Assembly (NCBI GenBank): GCA_021813325.1
Contig: JAKALA010000001.1
Coordinates: forward strand, 124,001-188,000
Length of the DNA: 64,000 nucleotides
Origin: a bacterium
GTDB taxonomy: Bacteria; Verrucomicrobiota; Verrucomicrobiia; Limisphaerales; UBA11358
Direction of reading: 5' to 3'
A model generated the notes under the pieces. The model saw nothing but the letters and a program-made list of their open reading frames with translations, did no database searches and had not been told where the DNA came from. Of the stretch, positions 39,568 through 49,877 are shown piece after piece. Position 1 is the first letter of the stretch, and the number at the start of each line of letters is the position of its first letter. The translations under genes were made by a program, and so were the position numbers.

Positions 39568-40401
39568 ATGAACTTCCCGCAATTTTGGGCGCGTGGCCGG
39601 AGCGGTGATTTTTTTGCGTGGCGCTGGTCGTCGCAAAGCCTGGCGGATGCGCAGAACCTGGCCAATCAGGCGGCGCAGCAACTGGCGGATCGCTTTCGCC
39701 CCGGCGATTTTCCGCCCCGGCGCGGCGGCTATTATCCGGACCGGCCGTTTCGGGAGCCGGTTTTGCAGCAAATCAAAAATCCGGCGGGCGAACTTGCCGC
39801 GGTCATCACGCGCAACGCCTACGGATGCCAGGTGTTGAACACCGCCAAGGTGATGTTTGTGGACATTGATCTGCCGGAGCCGAAGCGGCCCGGGCTGTTT
39901 CAGCGCCTGTTCGGACGGACGGACGCCCCGGCGCCATCAAGCTCGCAAGCCGCGGCGTTGGACCGAATTGAGCGTTGGACCCGGCAGCATCCGGACTGGG
40001 GCTGGCGGATTTATCAGACCCGGGCCGGGTTGCGCCTGCTTGCCACGCAAGGGCTGATGGCACCCGATTCCGCGGAAACGGCGGCCGTCTTCGAGGCGCT
40101 GGATGCCGATCCGCTGTATCGCGCGCTTTGCCGGACCCAGAAATGTTTTCGCGCGCGGCTGACGCCAAAGCCGTGGCGCTGCGGGGTTCGCCGCAAACCG
40201 GAGCGCTGGCCCTGGCTGGACGAGAAAGGCGAGACGCGTTTCCAAAAATGGGAGTCGCATTATCAATCCATGTCGTTCAATTGGGCGACGTGTGCCCTGC
40301 TCCGGCAGATCGGCCAGGCCACGGTGCATCCGGAAGTGCGGCCGATCATCCGGCTTCACGATGCCGCCACGCGCGTGGGCGGCAATCTGCAACTGGCCTG
40401 A
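39568..40401 (+). CDS. Conserved-looking protein of unknown function
   Basis: A 277-residue cytosolic protein I do not recognise with confidence. It has no signal peptide or helices. Notable blocks are KVMFVDIDLPEPKRPG (about residues 93-108), WRIYQTRAGLRLLATQGL, and the Cys/Trp-rich RTQKCFRARLTPKPWRCGVRR near residue 195. The hhDhD strand followed by a Y-x-T-x-x-G strand and a basic RARLTPKPWR segment is faintly like archaeo-eukaryotic primase-fold enzymes, but I would not call that. The ATG at 39568 is preferred over an upstream start that adds a Cys-rich unrelated leader. Confidence 0.6.
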   Translation: MNFPQFWARGRSGDFFAWRWSSQSLADAQNLANQAAQQLADRFRPGDFPPRRGGYYPDRPFREPVLQQIKNPAGELAAVITRNAYGCQVLNTAKVMFVDIDLPEPKRPGLFQRLFGRTDAPAPSSSQAAALDRIERWTRQHPDWGWRIYQTRAGLRLLATQGLMAPDSAETAAVFEALDADPLYRALCRTQKCFRARLTPKPWRCGVRRKPERWPWLDEKGETRFQKWESHYQSMSFNWATCALLRQIGQATVHPEVRPIIRLHDAATRVGGNLQLA

Positions 40402-40504
40402 AGGCGGTTGCAGCGTTGATGCCATCAACGCTGCGCATCGCTGGATTTTGCCCTTGTTGCCCTTTGGCCGGGCGAATTACTCTTAGAAACTCACAAATTC
40501 CCCC

Positions 40505-41746
40505 ATGAAATTAATTGCTTTAGTTGTCGCGGGCTGGATGGCAACGCCATCCTGGATCACGAACGCCCGGGAAATCCCCGTCGTGCCGCCGGCCAAAGCC
40601 GGCCTGTCAGCGACGAAACTGGCGGCAGTGGATCAGTTCATGGACCACCAGGTGGCCAATCAAAAAATTGCCGGGGGCATTGTGATCGTTGAGCATGCGG
40701 GAAAAACCGGCTTCTTTCGCGCTTACGGTTTACAGGATCGCGAAACCAAAACGCCGATGGCGCCGGACACGATTTTCCGCATTTATTCCATGAGCAAGGC
40801 GATCACCACAGCGGGAGCCTTGGCCTTGTATGACGCGGGAAAACTCGGGTTGGCTGATCCGGTGGCCAAATATATTCCAAGTTTCACCAACCTGATGGTG
40901 GCCGCGCCGGACGGGCTGCGTTCGCCGACGCGACCGATGACCATTCGCGATCTCATGTTGCACACTTCCGGTCTGACTTACGGCGACGGCCCCAAAGCAT
41001 TGCAGGAAGCCTACGAACGGCTACAGCCGATGAAGTCGAAAAATCTGGCGGAGATGGTTGAGAAACTGTCCCAGGTTCCGCTCGCTTTTGATCCCGGCTC
41101 CAACTGGAACTACGGCCTGAGCGTTGATGTATTGGGCCGCGTCATCGAGGTCGTCAGCGGCGAAAACCTGGACGTTTTCCTAAGCGAAACGATTCTTCAA
41201 CCGTTGGACATGAAAGATACCGGGTTCAGCGTGCCGGCGGAAAAGCTTTCGCGATTCGCGGCCAATTATACGCGCACCAACGGAACTCTGGCCGTGATTG
41301 ACGCTCCGGCGGAATCCAAATTTGCCAAACCGGTAACGCTGTTCAGCGGCGGCGGCGGGCTGGTCAGCACCGCGCGCGATTATATGCGCTTTCTAACGAT
41401 GATCCAGAACGGCGGAAAGCTTTACGGTCAGCGCATTTTAAAAGCGAACACGGTGGGTTTGATGATCCATAACCAACTGCCGCCGGCGGCGTTTCCGATT
41501 CATTTCGGGAGCGAAATCCGTTACGGGACCGGGTTCGGATTCGGGTTCAACGTGCGCACCAAAATCACCACCTGGGATCCCGCCGGTCACGTCGGTGAAT
41601 ACGGCTGGGGCGGCGCGGCGTCCACGCATTACTGGGCCAGTCCGGACGACAAGCTCATCGTCGTGACACTGGAGCAGATCATGCCCTACGAGTGGGATAG
41701 CGAATTTGGCCTGAAGAAAATCATCTACGATTCAGTTTTGAAATAA
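40505..41746 (+). CDS. Serine hydrolase, class C beta-lactamase family
   Basis: A 413-residue exported enzyme. A short signal peptide is followed by the beta-lactamase/D-Ala-D-Ala peptidase fold. The nucleophile motif is YSMSKAITTAG (S-x-x-K), the second motif is WNYGLSVDVLG (Y-x-x), and the third region is HVGEYGWGGAASTHYW near the C-terminus. Family members are esterases, peptidases or amidases, often not true beta-lactamases; nothing here points to antibiotic resistance. Confidence 0.85.
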   Translation: MKLIALVVAGWMATPSWITNAREIPVVPPAKAGLSATKLAAVDQFMDHQVANQKIAGGIVIVEHAGKTGFFRAYGLQDRETKTPMAPDTIFRIYSMSKAITTAGALALYDAGKLGLADPVAKYIPSFTNLMVAAPDGLRSPTRPMTIRDLMLHTSGLTYGDGPKALQEAYERLQPMKSKNLAEMVEKLSQVPLAFDPGSNWNYGLSVDVLGRVIEVVSGENLDVFLSETILQPLDMKDTGFSVPAEKLSRFAANYTRTNGTLAVIDAPAESKFAKPVTLFSGGGGLVSTARDYMRFLTMIQNGGKLYGQRILKANTVGLMIHNQLPPAAFPIHFGSEIRYGTGFGFGFNVRTKITTWDPAGHVGEYGWGGAASTHYWASPDDKLIVVTLEQIMPYEWDSEFGLKKIIYDSVLK

Positions 41747-41805
41747 TTTTCCACGAAGTTTGCGGCAACCGGGGATGTTTGTGTTAAGTTGCGGCGCCAA
41801 TCACC

Positions 41806-44573
41806 ATGACCAGTCATGCCCTTTCGCAGCCATCCCGCATTGAGTTTCTAAAATTTATTTTTCCCCGAGCCTTCGTCCCGTGCTGCTGGCTGAAGACGGC
41901 TTTAATTTTATTGACCGGGGCCGTCGCGATTCAGGCTCAGGATCACACCGTTTTATTTGATACCAGCGCGCCGGGAATCAGCCGGGCCATGACCAATTGG
42001 GGGCTGGATACCTGCTGGGCCAGCTACGACAACATGCATCGCGGGCTGGTTTACATGGGCACCAATAATGTGAACATCGTGCGTGTCGGTTTTTTTGTGG
42101 ATGCACCGCTCACGAACAACGATGTCACGCCGGCGGACAAGGCCGTTATGCAGACCGATGTCACATTCGCCAGCATGGCCACGGCGGCGACGCACTGGGA
42201 CATGAATTTGGATAGCAGCGTTAATGCCTGGTATATCAGCGGCGCCAACACGGTATATGCGGATCGCTGGGCGGCGGCGGTCCGGGCGTGCCAGCGATTT
42301 TACCATCGCAACATCTGGATGGTGGAGGGCTTTAATGAACCTGATTATCTGGTGAACAATGAAGGTTCGCCGCAGAATCTCTATGACATCTTCGGTTATT
42401 TACAGGCGTCCACGAATTTCCCCGGCACGCTTTTTGGCGGCGGCAGCACGTTGAACGATGATAACGCCGCCTCGTGGTTCAATGTGATTTCGCCGCGGGT
42501 TTCCCTGGGCACGACGCATTGTCTGGCCGGCAGCGCGGCCAGCTACGTGAATTTTCTTCAGACGGTGGCCGCCGCCCATGCCACGCCGTTTAATCCGGAA
42601 CTCCACAATGTCATGGAAGCCATCATGGGCGTGGAATACGGATTGCAGGGCGGCATCTGGTGGGGCAGCGCCGAACGGGCCCGGGGCGAATTTGTCAAGG
42701 CGTGCCAGGGCAAACGGCTGGGTTACGCCGATGATTTGAACAAATGGACGGCGGCGGCGGTTTATCGCGGCACCAGCGGTTCCGTGCAGGCGTTTGCCGG
42801 CGGTTCGGAACGCATGGCCACCACGACCTCCTACCGTTTTTTGCGAAGGATCGCGATGTTTTTTATGACGGCAACGGACCGCAGCGGGCTTACACGGTTA
42901 ATGTGCCGGGAGGCACCGGCTATTGGGTGAACCAGCCCAACGCCGAAAAAGTGGTGAATATCACCTGGGGAGCGGATGTTCCGCTGCCGGTGGCGGGCCG
43001 GTATATCATCGTCAATGCGAACAGCCACAAGGTTCTGGAAGTTCCCGGAGCGAGCACCGCCAACGGCCGGGTTTTGGACCAATTCGCTTACACCGGCGCA
43101 TTGAACCAGCAGTGGGATGTGTATCCGTTGCCGGAACGATTCGGCGGCGATTGCAGTTATTTCACCCTGAAAGCGGCGCATGACGGAGTGACCGCCGACC
43201 TTAATGCCTGGTCGTATGACAACGGCGATGTGATTCAGCAATGGGCTGGCGGCACCAACACTTTGGAGCAATGGTATTTTCAATACGTGACCAACGGATA
43301 TTTTAAAATTCGCAATCGGTGGAGCGACAAGGTCATGAGCGTGTCAGGGGCCTCGCTCAACAACAGCGCGCAAATTGTGCAATGGGACGACACCGGTTCT
43401 CCGGATCAGCAGTGGCGTTTGATCCCCGCCCCCATTTCAACCTGCGATTTTATCGCGCCCGCCGCGCCCGCCTCCCTCCAAGCCACCGCCAATGCGGCAT
43501 CCGTCCGGCTGGATTGGAAAGCCAACAGCGAAACCGATCTCGCCGGTTACACCGTGCTGCGGAGCGCTCAAGCGGGCGGGCCTTATGAAATCGTGGCGCG
43601 CGGTTTGACCAACAATTTTTTCACGGATAAATCGGCCAACCTTCGCCAGAATTATTTCTATGTGGTGCGGGCGGTGGATCGTTCGCTCAATGCATCTGCG
43701 AATTCTTCGGAGGCGGTGGCCACGCCGGGGGGCGGCCCGACTTTGTTGGCCCGTTACCATTTTGATGGCGATACCAGCGACACGTCCGGCAATGCGAACG
43801 ATCCGATTGTGACCGCCGTGTCTCCCGGTTTTGTGTCCGGGAAATACGGCTCGGCTTTGAATTTCGATGGGGCGAGCCAATACCTCATGCTCCCCGCGAA
43901 TTTTCTGGCCGGCGCCACCAATTTTACGGTTGCCATGTGGGTTTATTGGAACGGCGGCAATGCCTGGCAGCGGATTTTTGACTTCGGCAACGACACCACG
44001 CAATACATGTTTCTGACGCCAAGTTCAGGCAATACCACATTGCGATTTGCCATCACCACCAATGGCGCGACGTCCGAACAAATCCTGGAAACTGCCGCCC
44101 TGCCGTCCGGCCAGTGGCGGCATATCGCCATTTCACGCAACGGCAACGTGGCCCGGCTTTACGTCAATGGCGTCGCGGTGAAGACCGGGTCGTTGACCAT
44201 TTCACCGGCCGGTTTCAATCCGGCATTGAACTATCTTGGTGACAGCCAATATCCCGCCGACCCGCTGTTCAACGGTGATTTGGATGAAGTTTATGTGTAT
44301 AACTACGCCTTGAGTGATTTGGAAATTTCCCGGCTGGCCGCCAATCAGCCGCCGCCGCCGCTGGTGCCCACGCAACTGGCCACTTCGGTGGCGGGCAACA
44401 CGCTGCAAATGTCCTGGCCCACGAATTATCTGGGTTATCGGTTGGAATCGAATTCAGTCAGTCTCAGCGCGAGCGGGCAATGGTTTACCGTGTCCGGCTC
44501 CTCCACCACCAATCAAATGCGGCTGCCATTGGGTTCCGAAACCAATGTTTTCTTCCGGCTCGTGTATCCCTGA
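41806..44573 (+). CDS. Multidomain secreted glycoside hydrolase, split by a frameshift
   Basis: Two frames (41806-42842 and 42843-44573) join into one protein of about 920 residues. A signal peptide (residues about 28-46) leads to a clan-A-like barrel with the acid/base motif GFNEPDYL and VEYGLQGGIWWG. Then come a ricin-type beta-trefoil (GRYIIVNANSHKVLEV, LNQQWDVYPL), a fibronectin-III domain (PASLQATANAASVRLDW) and a LamG domain (ARYHFDGDTSDTSGN, FTVAMWVYWN). The break is at six T's (42837-42842); a seventh T, or a -1 shift at T-TTT-TTG, restores the reading. The polysaccharide target is unknown. It lies beside a rhamnosidase gene. Confidence 0.75.
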
Positions 44574-44590
44574 GCGAAATTCAAGGTCCG

Positions 44591-47113
44591 TCAATTCGCC
44601 GGCTTTGGCTTTAAATCCAGATGATTGACACCGCCGACGAGCGGGTTTGTCTGACCCTGCCAGATGAACTCACCGGTGATGGCGGCCGGCAGTTCCACGC
44701 TGCCGGAACAATGGCTGCCGTCAAAGTTCAAGTTGAGTGTGATGAACCCGTCCGGATGCGGCGTGCGGCTGACGATTTTTTGAGATTGGCCCGGCAGCGG
44801 CTCAATGCGCACCGTGCGAAATCCCGGCGACGCGGGACGGACGCCGGCGACGCTGGCTTGCAAATCAAACAGCGGATGGCTGCCCCACGCATGGCAGTCT
44901 GAGCGCGTGTCGCCCGGCATTTCCACCGGCGTCTTTAGTCCTTGTTTGACCAGGTCTTTCCAGAAATTCATCCGGTCCAGAATCAAATCGCCGCGGCCAA
45001 ATTTCCGATACGTTTCCAGCAAATAAAAACTGAAATAAATCGTCGCCCGCTTGAGATCCGGCGCTTTCAACAGCTGCTCAAAACAACGCGATGCCTCTTT
45101 GCCAGTCAACGTGTCGGAAAGCAGCGCGAGACATTGCCCATGCTCGCTGAATTCGGTGTGCGCCAGGTTGTCGGCCATTAATCCACGCGCCTCATCCCAG
45201 AACTTGGCCCGCACGGCGGCCGCGGTCCGGTCGGCCTTGGCGCGAAGCCGCTGTGCCAGCAGAGGTTCATTAAGGTAATCCTCCACGAGGGCTGATTTCC
45301 TGAGCGCATAGACGTAAAGCAGATTGTTCAATGCCGAAATCCCTTTCACCCCATCGGGGGCGTTGCCATTGGACCATTGCGGCACCCAATCCATGAACGG
45401 CCAGCCTGGCAGGTTTTCCAGCAGACCGTCCGCGTTTACATACGGTTCAAACTCTTCAAGCATGGAACGCAGGCCGATGGCGCGCGCCTTGACAAAGGCA
45501 GGATCGTTCCGCCAGTAAGTGTAATCGCTGACCATCAAGGCCCAGATGAGCGAAAACGTGGGCGACTGCTGCGGTAAATAGGCGGGATAACGTTCGTTCA
45601 CGAACCCCCAATTGCGCCGCGAAAAATCAAACAACTCAATGGCGCGCTTGGCCAGCCGATCATCGCGGGTCATGGCATACGTGGTCAGCAATTCCAGCCG
45701 CGTGTCACCGTCGTATTGCAGTTGTTCATAAAACGGGCAGTCCATGAACGTCTCATGCGAACACATTTGCAGGCCGCGGGTGGCCAGGTTGATCACGCCC
45801 GCGAGCTGCGGATCGCCATCGTCAAAGTGGCTCTCGTTCTCAACCGGATAGCGGCTTTCATCGAGCGCCAGTCGCTCAATCGTCAGGGGCTCGGCGCCGG
45901 TTTTGATGGAAATCAGACACCAACGTCCCGCCCGCCACCAGAGCGTGCTGAATTTTTGATGCGCTTTGCCGCCGGGCAAAAACGTATCCGTCATGCCGCG
46001 AAATGTTTTGCCGATGAACTCATCACGTTGGCCTTTGGCTTCTGACTTGGGTAAATACAGGGATTCAGCCCAGCTCCAGGTGATTTTGGAACCTTTCCCG
46101 CCGCTGACCTTGCAAAGCGGATAGGCGCAAAAATAGTTGTTGAGATCCCAAAGCAAAAATTGCCCGGAGTTGGCCGGGATCACCACGGCTTCCCGGCCAT
46201 CAATCAGCGCCTGCCAGCGGGGCAGGTTCGGGTTTTGCGCCTGTTCCGCAGTCACGGGAAGGTCGCGTGTCAGCACTCCATTGCCCAACGCCACGGCGCG
46301 TCCGGTGTTGGTTTCGCAGTCGATTTGATCGGGCAATGTTGTTGGAAAAAGTTTCCAGCCCGCTGCGGATTCGCCCCACAGGTTGCCCGCCTTGAGCGGG
46401 GCGCGCACAACAATCGCCGGGACAAAGCTGCCTTCCTTCCATTGTGGTCCGCAGTCGTGCGCGGTGAGTTGGGCGCCCACAAAGAAAATTCCCGTGGTGA
46501 AATCGTAACCATCGAGTTTTGCCACCCGCCACGGCGCTTTCCCGGTGGTGAGCTGGTCATCGTAATCTCCCTCGGCTTTCAAAATAAAACCGCCGCGCCA
46601 GGATAATTGAGCCACGGGTTCGTAAGGTCCAATGCTCCAGGCCAGCGTTTCCAGCCGGTGGGCTCCGGGAGCAAGTTGAATTTCGTAGGTGGAATAAGCC
46701 CAATGCTCCACGTCGCCGCGATCCGGCCCGCGCGCAATGCGGTGTCCGTCCAGAAAGAGTTCAAAGCGTTCATCCGCGCTGACGTGAATGCGCAAAGGCG
46801 CTTTCGTTGCCGTAAAATCGCGCCGGAAGCGGAGCAACACCGGCTCGCGCCAGCCGCCCGCGAAGTAGTCCGCATGGGAGGGCGCGACAGGATTGCCAAA
46901 GTCCGGGTGCCAGATCCAGGCGGCCTCATCAATCGGTTGCACAGGCAAAATGCCGGTGTTGCCCATTTGCAGGCGGGGCGTGAGGAAAATGTTTTGGACG
47001 ACCGGCGTCTGGCTTGGCTCATCTGCGCGGGAAAATTCCGGCGAAGCGATGATCAGTCCCAGACAGAGGGGCAGAAGTAATTTCAGTCGGAGTAGAAGAC
47101 GGGTGTGGTGCAT
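44591..47113 (-). CDS. Alpha-L-rhamnosidase (GH78-like)
   Basis: An 840-residue exported enzyme. The N-terminal signal peptide is LLLRLKLLLPLCLGLIIA; the ATG at 47113 is chosen because it directly precedes it, whereas the longer frame adds 70 unrelated residues. A carbohydrate-binding beta domain (FRRDFTATKAPLRIHVSADERFELFLDGHRI) is followed by the six-hairpin barrel with the family motif MDCPFYEQLQYDGDTR near residue 480 and ENLPGWPFMDWVPQW. It should release terminal rhamnose, for example from rhamnogalacturonan, which fits the pectin genes further along. Confidence 0.85.
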   Translation of the reverse strand: MHHTRLLLRLKLLLPLCLGLIIASPEFSRADEPSQTPVVQNIFLTPRLQMGNTGILPVQPIDEAAWIWHPDFGNPVAPSHADYFAGGWREPVLLRFRRDFTATKAPLRIHVSADERFELFLDGHRIARGPDRGDVEHWAYSTYEIQLAPGAHRLETLAWSIGPYEPVAQLSWRGGFILKAEGDYDDQLTTGKAPWRVAKLDGYDFTTGIFFVGAQLTAHDCGPQWKEGSFVPAIVVRAPLKAGNLWGESAAGWKLFPTTLPDQIDCETNTGRAVALGNGVLTRDLPVTAEQAQNPNLPRWQALIDGREAVVIPANSGQFLLWDLNNYFCAYPLCKVSGGKGSKITWSWAESLYLPKSEAKGQRDEFIGKTFRGMTDTFLPGGKAHQKFSTLWWRAGRWCLISIKTGAEPLTIERLALDESRYPVENESHFDDGDPQLAGVINLATRGLQMCSHETFMDCPFYEQLQYDGDTRLELLTTYAMTRDDRLAKRAIELFDFSRRNWGFVNERYPAYLPQQSPTFSLIWALMVSDYTYWRNDPAFVKARAIGLRSMLEEFEPYVNADGLLENLPGWPFMDWVPQWSNGNAPDGVKGISALNNLLYVYALRKSALVEDYLNEPLLAQRLRAKADRTAAAVRAKFWDEARGLMADNLAHTEFSEHGQCLALLSDTLTGKEASRCFEQLLKAPDLKRATIYFSFYLLETYRKFGRGDLILDRMNFWKDLVKQGLKTPVEMPGDTRSDCHAWGSHPLFDLQASVAGVRPASPGFRTVRIEPLPGQSQKIVSRTPHPDGFITLNLNFDGSHCSGSVELPAAITGEFIWQGQTNPLVGGVNHLDLKPKPAN

Positions 47114-47332
47114 GAAAAAGGGTTGCGGGTTTGGTCGTTCAGCGGAAGCTAAATCTTGCAGTTTTAGCAGAGCAATAAGGGTCCGGCCCGATGGTTTGCT
47201 TCTGGCACGATAACCGTCCAAATTGAACAAACCGAAGAATGGCCGCTGTTTTGCCGGGTGAGGCGGTGACGTTTTGAAGCCGCCAGACTCAATTCCCTTT
47301 CTTCCACCGGCATGATGTGACATCCTGAAATC

Positions 47333-48460
47333 GTGACGCGCGCGGAAAAATTACTTGCCGAACTCATCGCTTTGCCCAGCGTAAATCCCGCTTTTTTGTC
47401 GTCGCGCCATCCGCACGCGGGCGAAAAACGGGTCGCTGAATTTCTGGCCGCCACGGCGGCGCGGGCGGGGTTGGATGTGGAATTTCAAACCGCTTTGCCC
47501 GGGCGCAACAACGTCATTGCCCGGCTGACTCCGCGCGGTTCGATTCGTCAGACCATTCTGCTGGCACCGCACACGGACACCGTGGTGGCTGACAGCACGC
47601 AATTCATTCCCCAGCGCAAGCACGGCCGGCTTTACGGGCGGGGCGCTTGCGACACCAAGGGTTCGGTTTCGGCCATGCTCACGGCGCTTTGTGAACTGGC
47701 AACGGCCAAAAGGCGGCCGCAGCAAACCGAAATTATTTTTGTCGGATTGATCGACGAGGAAAACGCGCAGGCCGGTTCGCGGGCGTTGGTGGCGAGCGGA
47801 CTCAAGGCGGACTTTGCCATTGTGGGCGAACCGACCAAACTTCAGGTGGTGACCGCGCATAAAGGATGTCTTTGGCTGAGATTGGTCGCACATGGTCGCG
47901 CCGCGCATGGCGCCACGCCGCGACTGGGGAAAAATGCCGTTCACGAAATGGCGCGGATTGTCGATCTCTTGGAAACAGATTACGCCCGGCAGTTGCAGCG
48001 TCGAAAACATCCGGTGCTGGGCGCGGGCACCATCAATGTTGGCACCATTGCCGGCGGCGTGCAGCCGAACATTGTTCCGGAGACGTGCGCCATTGCCATT
48101 GATCGCCGGACGCTGCCGGGGGAGAGCGAGACGAGCGTTTCCCGGGAAATAGCCGCCTTGCTGCGCTCCCAAAAATTATCGGCCAAGATTGAAAGCGCCA
48201 AACTCGCGCCGGCTTTGCCCATGGAAACTGCCCCCCAAATGCCGCTGGTTCGCCAATTGCTGGCGGCGACCCGGCAGAAAAGGCCGGCGGGCGTGGATTA
48301 TTTTTGCGACGCCGCCGTGCTGGCGGACGGGGGCATCCCGAGCGTGGTGTTTGGGCCGGGCGACATAGCCCAGGCGCACACCGCCGATGAATGGATTTCG
48401 CTGGCTGAACTTGAACGGGGAATAAAGTGGCTGGTCAGATTTCTCGAATCATTGCCGTAA
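47333..48460 (+). CDS. M20-family metallopeptidase (ArgE/DapE/acetylornithine-type)
   Basis: A 375-residue deacylase from a GTG start. Zinc-site motifs are LLAPHTDTVVAD (H and D), GRGACDTKGSVSAML (bridging Asp), GLIDEENAQAGS (Glu pair), and VGEPTKLQVVTAHKGCLWL leading to the dimerisation lid. The final His ligand region is FGPGDIAQAHTADEW. The substrate could be N-acetylornithine, succinyl-diaminopimelate or a dipeptide; there is no arginine or lysine operon nearby to decide. Confidence 0.88.
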   Translation: MTRAEKLLAELIALPSVNPAFLSSRHPHAGEKRVAEFLAATAARAGLDVEFQTALPGRNNVIARLTPRGSIRQTILLAPHTDTVVADSTQFIPQRKHGRLYGRGACDTKGSVSAMLTALCELATAKRRPQQTEIIFVGLIDEENAQAGSRALVASGLKADFAIVGEPTKLQVVTAHKGCLWLRLVAHGRAAHGATPRLGKNAVHEMARIVDLLETDYARQLQRRKHPVLGAGTINVGTIAGGVQPNIVPETCAIAIDRRTLPGESETSVSREIAALLRSQKLSAKIESAKLAPALPMETAPQMPLVRQLLAATRQKRPAGVDYFCDAAVLADGGIPSVVFGPGDIAQAHTADEWISLAELERGIKWLVRFLESLP

Positions 48461-48569
48461 TTTGTGAAATCCGACAAACAGCATCTAGCTTCATATCGAG
48501 ACAAAGCGAATGATTCGTAGTCATTGCGCTTTCCATCCACAATACTTTTCAGGAATAATCAAACACTTC

Positions 48570-49871
48570 ATGAGCGAAGAAAAATCCGGAGTCCTTCCGA
48601 CTGTCGACCATAAACCGCACGCGGCTTTTTTCCGGCAAAGCGGCTGGTTGATGATTTCCACCATCGCGGCGGGTGGGCTGACGTTTGGTGTTCATTTTCT
48701 GTCCAAGGCCAAGTCAGTGAATGAGACTCAATATGCTGCTTTCGGCACGTTGCTAATGGTGGTGGCGTGTCTGCCTGCGATGCCTATGCAGATGATTTTC
48801 GCCCAGCAGTCGGCCATGGCTTTGGCAACGGGCCGCGAACGGCAACTATCGGGCATGATCCGACTGGCATGGTTGTGGACGTTTTTGGGGTGGCTGGCAT
48901 TAGCGCTTGCCGTCTTAATATTTCAAAAGCAAATCGTCGCCGGCTGGCGCCTTCCAGATACGACAGGATTATGGGTGACATTGTTTTTGTTGTTGTGTTC
49001 GTTGTGGGTGCCTATGTTTTCGGGTGTATTGCAAGGGCGGCAGGATTTTTTCTGGTTGGGTTGGGCCACTATTTTTGGTGGTGTCGGCCGCGTCGGCGGG
49101 GCGGCGTTTTTGGTTCTACTATTGGGCCTTGGCGCGTCGGGAATGGTGGGTGGTGCTTTGATCGGAGTTGGTTTGGTTGCCATGATTGCGATTTGGCGGA
49201 CTCGTGACTTGTGGCTGTTGCGTGTGGAGAAATTTGATGGAAAGAGCCTGACTCGTCAGGTTGTGCCATTAATGTTTGGCTTCGGGGCTTGTCAGTTCAT
49301 GTTCACCGCCGACACGATGTTCGCCAAGGCTTACTTTAAGGATGATCAAATGGCGCCATATGTGGCCGCCGGAACCATGTCGCGGGCTTTGCTTTGGCTC
49401 GTGCTTCCACTGGCGACGGTAATGTTTCCCAAACTCGTTCACGCGAACGCCCGGGCGGAAAAAAGCAATCTTTTTGGAATTGTCGTGGTAGGCACGGCAG
49501 TTATGGCTATTTGTGGCGGGCTTGGCCTCTGGTTGGTGGGGCCTTTCGTGGTGAAACTGGTTTACACCTCGAACTATATCAAGGAAGCTACGGTTCTGCT
49601 GCCGTGGTATGCCGCTGCCATGGTGCCGCTGGCGCTGGCAAATGTGCTGGTGAACGACCTGCTGGCGCGTTCCAAGTTTGGCGTCGTTCCCTACATGGTG
49701 ATATTGGCCGTAAGTTACGGTTTTGCTCTCCCAGCGCTGCTTAATCATTTCCCCGGACGTGTGGAGGTCGTGCTTCAAACGCTCGGAGTATTTAATTTGA
49801 TGCTTTTTCTCGTCTGTGCCTGGTTCGCTTGGGGCGTGAAAGAAAAGCCCAAGCCGAACGGCAATTCATAG
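48570..49871 (+). CDS. Polytopic membrane protein, polysaccharide flippase-like
   Basis: A 433-residue protein with about twelve predicted helices in the layout of the MATE/Wzx (MVF) polysaccharide exporters. It begins with a short cytoplasmic segment and FFRQSGWLMISTIAAGGLTFGVHFLS. Charged loops such as ARAEKSNLFG lie between paired helices. The ATG at 48570 (MSEEKSG) is chosen; the longer frame adds 20 unsupported residues. A role in moving a lipid-linked glycan across the inner membrane is inferred from the fold and from the next gene, a family-2 glycosyltransferase. Confidence 0.7.
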   Translation: MSEEKSGVLPTVDHKPHAAFFRQSGWLMISTIAAGGLTFGVHFLSKAKSVNETQYAAFGTLLMVVACLPAMPMQMIFAQQSAMALATGRERQLSGMIRLAWLWTFLGWLALALAVLIFQKQIVAGWRLPDTTGLWVTLFLLLCSLWVPMFSGVLQGRQDFFWLGWATIFGGVGRVGGAAFLVLLLGLGASGMVGGALIGVGLVAMIAIWRTRDLWLLRVEKFDGKSLTRQVVPLMFGFGACQFMFTADTMFAKAYFKDDQMAPYVAAGTMSRALLWLVLPLATVMFPKLVHANARAEKSNLFGIVVVGTAVMAICGGLGLWLVGPFVVKLVYTSNYIKEATVLLPWYAAAMVPLALANVLVNDLLARSKFGVVPYMVILAVSYGFALPALLNHFPGRVEVVLQTLGVFNLMLFLVCAWFAWGVKEKPKPNGNS

Positions 49872-49877
49872 ATCGCC

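Noticed and set aside
40505-41746. Antibiotic-resistance beta-lactamase
   Set aside because: The fold motifs are of the broad class C-like esterase/peptidase family; nothing indicates lactam specificity.
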